Origin: Oasisia sp. SBJ-2009
Lineage: Eukaryota > Annelida > Polychaeta > Sabellida > Siboglinidae
Length of the DNA stretch: 64,000 bases
Assembly: GCA_964017155.1 (NCBI GenBank)
Contig: OZ024858.1
Coordinates: 23,661,823 to 23,725,822, forward strand
Direction: 5' to 3'
Below the pieces are notes generated by a model. The model worked only from the letters and a program-made list of their open reading frames with translations. It made no database searches and was not told the DNA's origin. Position numbers and translations under genes: made by a program. Positions 13,501 to 20,749 of this stretch are shown here, piece after piece (position 1 is the first letter of the stretch; each line of letters opens with the position of its first letter).

Positions 13501-14806
13501 TCTTAACCCATGGTAAATTATGTGTTAGCAAATGTAGTTTTCTTAATAAATTAAACTTACTTTGGCACATACTGTGTGAAGCTGATTGATCAAAATGTTG
13601 TGTTTCACATCCTTGTTTTAAAAGTAAGTTAATTTCTTACAAAACAACCAAATGTTGGATCCTTGAACAATTTGTTCCACAAATAAAATGTAATTTAAGA
13701 TATTCCTGTCAAACAAAATATACACCCAAAATTGTCCTCAGTGTTGCTTTTTATTTTAGTAAAATTGTATTCTTGAGTTGTATAGTTGCCCATAATAAGT
13801 GTATATCACATTGTAGCTAAGTCTAGGACATATTCGCATTAGTACGCTTTCCTAATGCATTAGAAACAGCTTCCATGTTACATTGTGAAATAAAGTTACT
13901 CTGACTCTTACTGTCAGCTTTCAGCTGAATGTGTATTTGGTTACTAAGCAGTCAACGTTTTGTTACCATGGAGACCTAAACTAATGTATTTGGTTACCAA
14001 GCAGTCAACGCATGGAGACCTCACCTGAACTAATGTCTATGGTTACTAAGCAGTCAACATTTCGTTACCATGGAGACCTGAACTAATGTATGTGGTTACT
14101 AAGCAGCCAATGTTTCATTATCATGGAAACCTGTGTTCGTAAACTGGTGAGTTCCTCGCATGACCTTGACAAGGCTGTCATTAATTCATCCTTCTCAGCA
14201 TCCCTCTTGGCAATCTCTCGCGCTGAGAACACAACAGACAAACACGTCTTTACAAGACTGTCAGTAAATAACCCAAAGTGACGATAAATGTATGAACAAC
14301 CAGTCAATCTCATTGCCCCCCCCCCCCGCACTTCCCTCCCATTAACAATTACATGGTCTAGTGACTGGATTAACTGAAAAAAGAGGAAACACCTCGATAT
14401 CATAAACGCAGAATGTCTGATATTCATAAATAATAAATTTTAGATATGCACCTAACCGAGAGTTGATTATGAATTTAAATGTAATCACATTAAACTGTTG
14501 TATAAAGTTAATGACTTAAATTAAATTAATTGCATTACTGAAGTTAATAAATAAACAAGTGAATTGAATTAAACCCGCGCCTTGTGTTAACCCACCAAGA
14601 TTCTGGATTTTCTTGTCGAGTCCAACAAAGTTTTCCTGAGTCTTCTGTTGTCTCTCAGCCTCCATCTGAAACACACCAGTGATGCACAGGTCAGATGACA
14701 GGTGGTAACACTCCACACAGTATTACTATATTGAAATAATAGCCTCAATAAAAGCAAGCAAATAGAGCAAAATCACATATAAATTATAGAATACATAATT
14801 ATCATG

Positions 14807-14860
<54 letters not shown>

Positions 14861-15499
14861 TATGGTGTGTGTGTGTGGTGTGTGTGCGTATATGTGTGTA
14901 TGTGTGCATGAGTGTGTGCCTGTGTATGCATGCATGCATGCACACATGTGTGTATGTGCATGGCATCAATTACGTAAACTACCCACTGCAGTGATAACAC
15001 GTGTTTGCAGGCTCTAATCATCACCTGCCTTTGTACAAGCGTGGGATATGAGTGAGTGGTTTCCCTAGCCACCAGGGGGACCCAGAGAGAGGAGTGGGGA
15101 CCAGTGTCCACGCCACTAGACAGACAGGAGGCAGGGCCAGGAGAAGACAGACAGGTTCAAAGTTCACTCTTGGCACTTCAACGAGTAATTAGAATTGCAC
15201 AATCTAATTTAAAACCTCGTCATGAGTGAATCTTTCCAACTGATTCATCAGACTGGACAGGTCAGTGAGGACACTTGAGGAACATCTGCACACACACGCA
15301 TGCATGCACGCGCGCGCGCGCGCACGCACACTCACACACACTCACTCACTCACTCACTCACTCACTCACACACACACACACACACTCACTCACTCACTCA
15401 CTCTCACTCACTCACTCACTCACTCACTCACTCACTCACTCACTCACACACACACACACACACCACACACACACACTCACTCACTCACTCACTCACACA

Positions 15500-15532
<33 letters not shown>

Positions 15533-18436
15533 CATTTGAGATTTACTTTACGACCTGAAAAAAACTAAAAACAGACAAGTGGCACCTATTTTCAAGCCAC
15601 GACTGACACCTTTTTTGCTCTTTACTTCATTCTTTTACCCGTCGACCACCAGTCCACCCAAATTTCTACCCGTCCACAACAGGTTTTACCCATCCAAATG
15701 ACGGGTGGACGGGTCTCTGCATAAAGCTATGATATCAGCGTGTGTTGGTAGCACAAGGAATACGTGTATATTAAAATCCAACGAATGTGGATGAATAAAG
15801 CGATTAACAACATATAAGCTGAACAGAAACAAGTACACATGAAGTTAATTCAATGTGTATTTAAATATAATAATTTGGTAAACAATGTTGATGTGTTATA
15901 AAGAAAGTGTACATCTAAATGTGTCAACTAAGACGTACTGAAGTATGCTGCAGCTTGTGAAGACAGAAACAGGTTGTGAAAGACGGCATTCAAGGTGCAT
16001 TCAAGGCAGGAGGGATCATCGCCACAGATCATTTTCAAAACATAAATTCTATGTTTGTTGACAACGGAATCACAAAACCAGTTTCAAAGCAGTGCTAAAA
16101 TCATCGAACAAACTTTGTTGTTAGGCCAAATATCTTGCGTGTTGATATTTTTATGCTGTTATATATATAGAGCCACTCCACTTTTACCATTGTTCGCCAA
16201 TACATGACTGTACCCAGTTAAAAATAGGTGTTTGTCCAATTGTTTCACCAAAGTCAAATGACTTAGTTGATCAAATTACGCAGCTCAGCATTAATCTGAA
16301 ATGCAATAGGTTTAAAGATGAAATTTAAGAGGGATCTTTAATTATGGCATGTATCCATGCTCTTATGTGCTTCCTTGTTACACTCGATGAAAACAAACAC
16401 AAATATCTGCTTTGAAAATGATTAATGATTGGAGACAATGTGAATTACTATCGAGACTAGAGGGTGCCAAAGATTGTGGTAAATGACACGGCAGGCATGC
16501 ACAGGATTAGTACGGACAAGCTACCTTCGCACGTTCAACATTGTCAGTAGCATAACACAATTCACACTCTTTCGCAGCAAGTTCTCTGGATACTTGACAA
16601 AAGCTGGAGTTAACTGTCGTTAACATCTGAAAGAAGTTGGTTCGCGTCACAAAAATTAATGACTGAATCAACATCATTATCTAAACCAACCACATGACCT
16701 AGCAACCAGATCCATGAAAAAAGGGCACCAGAAACATGCAGCTATGAGACATTCTGCTGTATATTTTGCCAACAATTTTGGCATTATAAAAACGTATATT
16801 TTACAGAAATATCTGTACGATAGTTTCAAATGTTTATCATGCAAGACTAATTTTTTTTTGTAATGACACAAAATAAATGTTGTAACAAAAAGTTAATGTT
16901 AGGAATCAGAAATGAAGTATTCCCAGAAAAAAGTTTGTATTAGTTATGAGTGACATTAGTACTAAATGTATAGTATGCATTAGTAGTTAAACATATATTA
17001 GTGATTAGACATAATAATTGTTATTAGTAACAAATATTAGTGATGAAACAAATTGATAAAAACATGCAGGTTTGTTTTTTGTATGGTCAGACAACTTCTT
17101 TTCCTCCTTACATCTGGTAAGTAGCTAAAGGCCAATAGTTTGCCAACATTTCGCCTTCAACCCATTTAAAAAAAAAAATGAATAGTCATCAACACCAGCA
17201 CAGAAACGTATGCATAATTGTATTGTGTTTTAATGCAAAAAATCCACTTTTGACAGTCAATTAAATTATTTTCTGGTAGAACAATTAATTAAGCTAATGA
17301 AAATGAACTGACGAGACATTGCTAAGATAGATTTAGTAACATTGTTAGAGTTGAGACGAACACAGCTGAATTGGTGCAAAGACGAATTAGTTGCTGTCAA
17401 TATCTTATGATATGTCAAGAGCATCTCATTGCTGGAGTCGACTTACCTGCTCCAGTAGCTCCACTTGGCTCTCAGCTGCCTGTAGACTAGAGTGGAGCTC
17501 CTCCAGCTCACCAGTGTGCTCTGAAATGTTTCGCCACAAAAACTCACGAGTCTGTTTGGAAATATTCGGGCTGAAATATGTTACAAACTGTCAAAGTGAC
17601 ATGTCTATAATAACAATCACATCTGTAGCAAAATATATAAAATAATACACTGTATGTATATTATGCACCAATTTGCAGATTACAATATAAAAATAATACA
17701 GTGCATAGCTAGTAATATTCAATAATAATGATGGATCTCACTTAATTATTTTTACAATATCAGTGACAATATATGTCACCTACACTTAGTTTTAGTGACA
17801 ATATCTCACATGCACTTTGTTTTACACTATCAGTGAAGATATCTCACCTCCAATTTGTTTTACAATATCAGTGAAGATATCTCACATACATTTAGTTATA
17901 CAATATCAGTGAAGATATCTCACATACATTTAGTTTTACAATATCAGTGAATATATCTCACATACATTTAGTTTTACGATATCGGAGAATATATATCACA
18001 TACATTTAGTTTCACAATACAGTGAAGATATCTCACATACATTTAGTTTTACCAATATCAGTGAAGGTATCTCACAAAATAATTATAGTTTTTTATATAG
18101 CGCTAATTCTCGCAAGGCGGATCGATGCGCTGCACAAGAGATATACTAAATGTATATTAATAAATAGTAATATAAATTATATAAATTAATATAAATCATA
18201 TTACTTTTTGGTTTTAAGATGCACTAGTAAACCTTTGTATGTAAATTATAAAAATAAATTAAAAATAAATTATACACTGTTTTTAAGATGTATAGTACTA
18301 AAACTTGGTATGTAAATTATATAAATTAATCTGAAATTAAAACCTTTGCTAAAACTCTGTATGTAAATTTATATATATAGATTTATATATATAGATTTAG
18401 ATATATAGGTTTAGATATATATATATATATATATAG

Positions 18437-18520
<84 letters not shown>

Positions 18521-18781
18521 TAATCTAAAACATAAACACTGATTAAAACATGTATGACATTAAAAATAAATTCTTAAGCAATGCACATACATTTAGTGTT
18601 ACAATATCAGTGAAGGTGTCTCACCATGTACACTGGCCCTGACTGTGGTCAGGTCCCTATCCACAGCCCCTTCCTGTCCCTCCCCTCATCCAGGGCAGCC
18701 TCAATCTGCCGCAGCTCTCCGTCCAGACGCTCCAGCTTTAACCTTCTGCTCTTCACTCTCTCCTCAATCTGCTGCTCCGTT
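812..18781 (-). CDS. long coiled-coil protein, multi-exon gene (span of recognised exons)
   Basis: Twelve exons are read on the minus strand, from 18781 down to a stop at 812. They encode about 430 residues, almost all Leu/Glu/Gln/Lys/Arg-rich heptad-like coiled coil, with a Ser/Arg/Tyr/Pro-rich tail. All carry AG acceptors and GT donors. Phases agree across the 17520/16626 junction and from the 15285 exon through to the stop. Centrosomal or ciliary-rootlet coiled-coil proteins look like this, but coiled coils are poor family markers, so no family is assigned. Oddities: a single-base frameshift in the 18625-18781 exon, a phase mismatch between the 16525-16626 and 15216-15285 exons, and minisatellites pressed against many exons. 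Upstream exons and the promoter were not found; a Gypsy element lies upstream. Confidence 0.75.
977..2673. other. intron without further recognised exon; diverged tandem AT-rich units at about 2120-2370
   Basis: AT-rich sequence between the last two exons. Around 2120-2370 three diverged copies of a unit containing gttaataaaataaatat are spaced by about 100 bp. No coiled-coil reading frame with splice sites was seen here. Confidence 0.5.
2674..2784 (-). CDS. coiled-coil gene exon (37 codons)
   Basis: Acceptor gttacag then LELEQKM..., ending NNLEQ at donor gtgacc. Phase 0 at both ends. Strong heptad composition (Leu, Gln, Glu, Arg). Confidence 0.8.
2785..3190. repeat. minisatellite of about 16-bp units next to an exon acceptor
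   Basis: More than 20 imperfect copies of gttacagacacacttgt-like units begin at the 5' side of the 2674-2784 exon. Units vary (aaaagacac, gatacac). Open frames across it are repeat artefacts. Confidence 0.8.
3320..3917 (-). mobile_element. 3' end fragment of a non-LTR retrotransposon (decayed)
   Basis: On the minus strand an open stretch (3917-3639) ends with [16 protein letters not shown]. This resembles the C-terminus of CR1/L2/Jockey-type ORF2 proteins, where a WN motif and a ...FKxxLKTYLF segment are typical. Downstream follows a 3' tail with aagcgctttgatt, gtgctat and an (ATT)n run (3329-3345). That tail type recurs elsewhere in the window (18100, 26760, 54840-54940, 55680). The upstream part is not recognisable. 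Assignment is by motif resemblance only. Confidence 0.45.
4406..4534 (-). CDS. coiled-coil gene exon (43 codons)
   Basis: Acceptor tgcccag, then [15 protein letters not shown]..., ending LKQTLVV at donor gtaact. Phase 0 at both ends. Clear heptads with [16 protein letters not shown]. Confidence 0.85.
4555..4800. repeat. tandem repeat, gatagggtga units next to exon acceptor
   Basis: Roughly 20 imperfect copies of gatagggtga/gtgagata followed by diverged versions (aatagggtgtctc). It lies just upstream (transcript sense) of the 4406-4534 exon. Confidence 0.8.
4820..4975 (+). mobile_element. non-LTR reverse transcriptase fragment
   Basis: The plus strand encodes IIPVPKNS and, in a shifted frame, [20 protein letters not shown]. 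The FAYR..RS..DA block and the preceding I-x-P-V-x-K motif are hallmarks of non-LTR reverse transcriptases (RTE/Jockey/CR1 type). Only the finger region remains. A frameshift separates the two blocks. The fragment stops abruptly where the 30-bp minisatellite begins. Confidence 0.7.
4976..6136. repeat. 30-bp minisatellite, about 38 copies
   Basis: Unit gacaacagcagtgatgacaa plus caacgtaaga or caacttgaga, remarkably homogeneous. Two variants alternate (cgtaaga versus cttgaga). Because the period is a multiple of three and the unit lacks stops in several frames, long open frames run on both strands (plus-strand period [10 protein letters not shown]). No splice-linked exon joins it to the host gene, so it is called a repeat, not a gene. 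Confidence 0.9.
6182..6299. repeat. left terminal inverted repeat of the Academ-like element
   Basis: Matches the reverse complement of 9741-9857 with few differences. The inner end contains a small palindrome around gccatcttgaaattcaagat. Confidence 0.85.
6786..9678 (-). pseudogene. Academ-like transposase/nuclease, broken by two frameshifts
   Basis: Three overlapping open stretches in different frames (about 9678-9140, 9133-8354, 8393-6786) form one protein. The first has TADQQLYK and [16 protein letters not shown], resembling the first catalytic block and following Gly-His segment of this transposase type. The second has NYARYGLYY and [16 protein letters not shown]. The third has acidic motifs FDRY (residues 145-148), EEADT (240-244), [10 protein letters not shown] (262-271) and GCDTV (320-324), the PIN/FEN1/XPG pattern. 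It ends with a Cys-rich CXC domain (474-508) and an Asp-rich tail. Frameshifts lie near 9135-9160 and 8395. The start is uncertain because a stop precedes 9678. The protein was read from fragments and is non-functional as it stands. Confidence 0.75.
6788..6838. repeat. (CAT)n trinucleotide run
   Basis: Imperfect cat/atc repeats encode the Asp-rich end of the transposase on the minus strand. Confidence 0.7.
9741..9857. repeat. right terminal inverted repeat of the Academ-like element
   Basis: Reverse complement of 6182-6299. It contains gccatctt and aagatggc half-sites. Confidence 0.85.
10071..10151 (-). CDS. coiled-coil gene exon (27 codons)
   Basis: Acceptor ccctccag, then [18 protein letters not shown]..., ending DDIKT at donor gtgata. 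Phase 0 at both ends. Confidence 0.8.
10300..10550. repeat. (GT)n microsatellite, interrupted
   Basis: Long GT run with gtg/tgtgcgtg interruptions, continuous with the 18-bp minisatellite to its right. Confidence 0.9.
10551..11745. repeat. 18-bp minisatellite, about 65 copies
   Basis: Unit ggcaccgctctacccacc with c/t and a/g variants. It runs up to about 25 bp from the donor of the 11769-11909 exon. All frames stay open because the period is a multiple of three (one frame reads GTALPT repeatedly). These are repeat artefacts. Confidence 0.9.
11769..11909 (-). CDS. coiled-coil gene exon (47 codons)
   Basis: Acceptor actcaccag, then [18 protein letters not shown]..., ending EHLEIVRR at donor gtatgt. 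Phase 0 at both ends. It contains a less heptad-like stretch [20 protein letters not shown], which may be useful for family searches. Confidence 0.85.
12281..12969. repeat. 63-bp minisatellite (about 11 copies) multiplying a splice donor
   Basis: Unit begins tctatactacactatctaca and ends with cagtctcacctggtc. On the minus strand each copy contains gagaccag|gtgagactg, identical to the true exon end and donor at 12969/12970. One copy is shortened by loss of one tcagtc. The array abuts the donor of the 12970-13053 exon. Confidence 0.9.
12970..13053 (-). CDS. coiled-coil gene exon (28 codons)
   Basis: Acceptor gtgtccag, then [16 protein letters not shown]..., ending LEDRDQ at donor gtgaga. Phase 0 at both ends. 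Tandem arrays lie on both sides. Confidence 0.85.
13115..13495. repeat. minisatellite of about 33-bp units
   Basis: About 11-12 copies of a unit like atgagtatcatggcgtcatg tgacactgatgcc, with internal atg/cat symmetry. It lies on the acceptor side of the 12970-13053 exon. Confidence 0.85.
13496..13924. other. intron sequence, nothing recognised
   Basis: AT-rich unique-looking sequence without supported exon or element. Confidence 0.5.
13925..14130. repeat. about 55-bp tandem repeat at a splice donor, 3-4 copies
   Basis: Copies read like ggttactaagcagtcaacgt ttcgttaccatggagacctg. On the minus strand copies contain cag|gtctcc, matching the donor cag|gtttcc of the 14131-14222 exon. Confidence 0.75.
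14131..14222 (-). CDS. coiled-coil gene exon (92 nt)
   Basis: Acceptor ttctcag, two bases completing an Ala codon, then [17 protein letters not shown]..., ending TSLRTQ at donor gtttcc. The incoming phase matches the phase-1 end of the 14596-14665 exon. Confidence 0.85.
14596..14665 (-). CDS. coiled-coil gene exon (70 nt)
   Basis: Acceptor gtttcag, then [20 protein letters not shown], ending in phase 1 at donor gtgggt. The ATG is internal, not necessarily a start. Confidence 0.8.
14811..14895. repeat. (GT)n microsatellite
   Basis: About 25 GT dinucleotides followed by interrupted gt/gc runs. Confidence 0.9.
15216..15285 (-). CDS. coiled-coil gene exon (70 nt), incoming phase uncertain
   Basis: Acceptor tgtgcag and donor gttttaa. 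The open frame reads [20 protein letters not shown] and ends in phase 0, matching the next exon. It needs two bases from an upstream codon, whereas the recognised upstream exon ends in phase 0 at its best donor. Confidence 0.65.
15286..15535. repeat. (CA)n/(CACT)n/(CG)n compound microsatellite
   Basis: Alternating cacaca, cactcact and cgcgcg tracts directly on the acceptor side of the 15216-15285 exon. Confidence 0.9.
15540..16524. other. intron, nothing recognised
   Basis: No supported element. A short exon might hide here, because the phases of the flanking exons disagree. Confidence 0.4.
16525..16626 (-). CDS. coiled-coil gene exon (34 codons)
   Basis: Acceptor ctttcag, then [20 protein letters not shown], ending NVERAK at donor gtagct. 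It enters in phase 0. It is Cys-containing and less obviously heptad-like. A donor at gtacta 11 bases further on would change the outgoing phase to 2. Confidence 0.7.
17447..17520 (-). CDS. coiled-coil gene exon (74 nt)
   Basis: Acceptor atttcag, two bases completing a Glu codon, then [20 protein letters not shown] and LLEQ at a consensus donor gtaagt. The outgoing phase 0 matches the next exon. Confidence 0.85.
17750..18080. repeat. 37-bp tandem repeat carrying splice-donor copies
   Basis: About eight copies of atatctcacatacatttagt tttacaatatcagtgaag. On the minus strand each copy begins gtgagatatcttcactg, the sequence that follows the donor of the 18625-18781 exon (gtgagacaccttcactg). A further copy abuts that exon at 18585-18624; the two parts are separated by AT-rich DNA and a dispersed repeat tail. 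Confidence 0.8.
18085..18145. mobile_element. dispersed repeat tail (tatatagcgc ... gcgctgcac type)
   Basis: Contains tttatatagcgctaattctc and gatgcgctgcacaag, the same tail type found at 3340-3420, 26760-26820 and 54840-54940. It is a short fragment. Confidence 0.4.
18370..18518. repeat. (AT)n microsatellite
   Basis: Long pure TA run preceded by four tatatatagattta units. Confidence 0.9.
18625..18781 (-). CDS. coiled-coil gene exon with one-base frameshift
   Basis: Acceptor ggttgcag and consensus donor gtgaga. The first frame reads [20 protein letters not shown] and on to EAALDE, then soon stops. From the G run (c's at 18682-18685) the adjacent frame is open to the donor and gives exactly the phase the next exon needs. 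The 157-nt length is one base short of what both phases require. A lost G in the run, either a read/assembly error or a real mutation, explains this. Confidence 0.7.
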
Positions 18782-18889
18782 CTGCAACCACAGAAGAAAA
18801 GGGTTAAGAGATGTGGTTAAAATTGATCAGTATGTTCAAGTTGACTGAATCATCTCAATTTGAAGTTTCACAGTAAGTGTTAATATGAC

Positions 18890-19085
18890 TGAGATCAGCC
18901 TCGCATGCCGGGGAGATCACCCTTGCATGCCGGGGAGATCAGCCTCGCATGCCGGGGAGATCAGCCTCGCATGCCGGGGAGATCACCCTCGTATACCAGG
19001 GAGATCACACTCGCATACCAGGGAGATCACCTTCGCATGCCAGGGAGATCACCCTTGCATGCCGGGGAGATCAGCCTCTCATGCA
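18890..19085. repeat. 22-bp tandem repeat, about 9 copies
   Basis: Unit gagatcaccctcgcatgccg gg with variants cagcctcgc and ataccaggg. Confidence 0.9.
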
Positions 19086-20380
19086 TTGTTTTACAATTAT
19101 AAGTTTGCTTAATCCATTAGTTTTTTCATGCCACTGAGCTTGATCTTCGAGGATATTGGTGCAAAAGAAGTCATTATTACTATTATTAAACAAACTCAAG
19201 AATGTGTTGACTGACAGGTAGACGTCTCACTAAAATGACAAAATTATTAACAGAGGATATGAAATTACTTATATAAAGGAGCAGTGTAGACTAAAAATCG
19301 GAAAGTTCTAATTTTACATAGGACTAAATGAAAGGAATATATTGTCTGCCAATGGTGTGGGTGCTAGTAGCATGAATGTTTAGTTTAAAAATAGAATCAA
19401 AATAAACTTCAGAAAACGAGCGTTACACTTGGATAAGTTTAGCTGGACTGTTGATTAGCAAATGAGCTTCTTTGTCCACCTGCCATCTAGACAGGATTGT
19501 CTAGGTGGCAATCTTATTTTAATCTTGTTGACATTTCAGTCCCCGGATGAAGCTAAAATGTTTATATATTTTGTACTTTCATTTCAGTTCTATCAGTTGT
19601 ATTAATTTAGAATTTGCTGCATACATGCAGCTGGTGCTCGCACACATACATGCATGTATGCACTCACGCAATAGTGTCGCACATACATGATAACACCAAA
19701 TGTAATCGTATAGCCCTGTAATTAGTAGATATATAGCTGATTATGTGTGTGTGTTGACACACGTTAAAAAAACACTTTAGTTTTAATAAAATAGCTCGCT
19801 ATGCAGTAGAATCCCAATAGAAAGTGCCATCTGAATAGAGTGTGACTAGTAAAATATAGAGATAAACCCTGAGATGGATAACAACTTCTGACATCTAGGT
19901 ACCACTGATTGTTTTTGAGATTCTGAGCATAGACTATGACAGCTTCGTTGTAAAGACAGTCGGTGTGTTAATTGTCACTTTGATTGCATACATCCTGGTA
20001 ATAGTATTGCTGCAGCTAAACTGGTGGACATTGGAATAACATATAGTAAGACACGAGAACACTTCAAGTTCGCTGATCGTCAACTGGTTTTGCTATTGAC
20101 TATCCTTGTGTACTGTATAGTGGCACATGGCTAAATACCATAATCAATTATTAGATATAAGAATTCACTGGTAAACAACCAAGGTAATTCGAAGCTGCTA
20201 TGCATTTCGAACATGTTTTCCACAAAAATAACCTCTTTTCTATTCTACAGATTTGAGACGTACTTGCACTACACCACAGCAATTTAAAGACGCTGATTGG
20301 CTGTCAGGTCAAATTTGAAATAGTAAATTAAATAAGGAGACCCTTTTTATCGTATAATACTATATTAAAAAACTATTCAT
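19086..20380. other. no gene recognised; small hairpin at 19482-19511; repeat-family copy at 20285-20380
   Basis: AT-rich. An inverted repeat gccatctagaca / tgtctaggtggc with a 4-base loop lies at about 19482-19511. From 20287 the sequence acgctgattggctgtcagg and what follows match parts of 28030-28310, so the Gypsy element landed in a copy of that repeat. Confidence 0.5.
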
Positions 20381-20605
20381 TGTGATGGTATGCCAATGTA
20401 AATGCATAGAACGACATATGCAGTCCAAGAGATCAGTCTTGGAAGATGACGAGACTCGAGGTCGATCAGTGTTATCCCTCTCTCTGCTTGTAATTGTAAT
20501 AAAGTGATTTGTTCAGTACTTCTGGTGTCGAATCAGATATGTATGAATGCGAGATGAGTCGGACAATCCGACTACACAGATGTCAGGCCAAGACGACACG
20601 TTTCA
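20381..20605 (+). repeat. 5' LTR of the Gypsy element
   Basis: Starts tgtgatggtatgcc and ends acgtttca. It contains an aataaag polyadenylation-like site. It is nearly identical to 30352-30576. Confidence 0.93.
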
Positions 20606-20623
20606 TGGTGGCAGCTACGGTTG
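20606..20623 (+). other. putative primer-binding site
   Basis: The sequence tggtggcagctacgg follows the 5' LTR directly, as tRNA primer sites do. The tRNA was not identified. Confidence 0.5.
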
Positions 20624-20749
20624 AATCCGGCGCTTTCGAGATTCGTAAATAGGTCAACACGCACGCGGCACCGTCGAGTCGATGCTGGCCAGCTCCGTTT
20701 TTTTGTTTCTCACTGTGTAAGTGATAGCCATTGCCATTAATAGGCAGCA

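Noticed and set aside
14812..15568. Cys/Val and His/Thr rich open frames
   Set aside because: Microsatellite translations.
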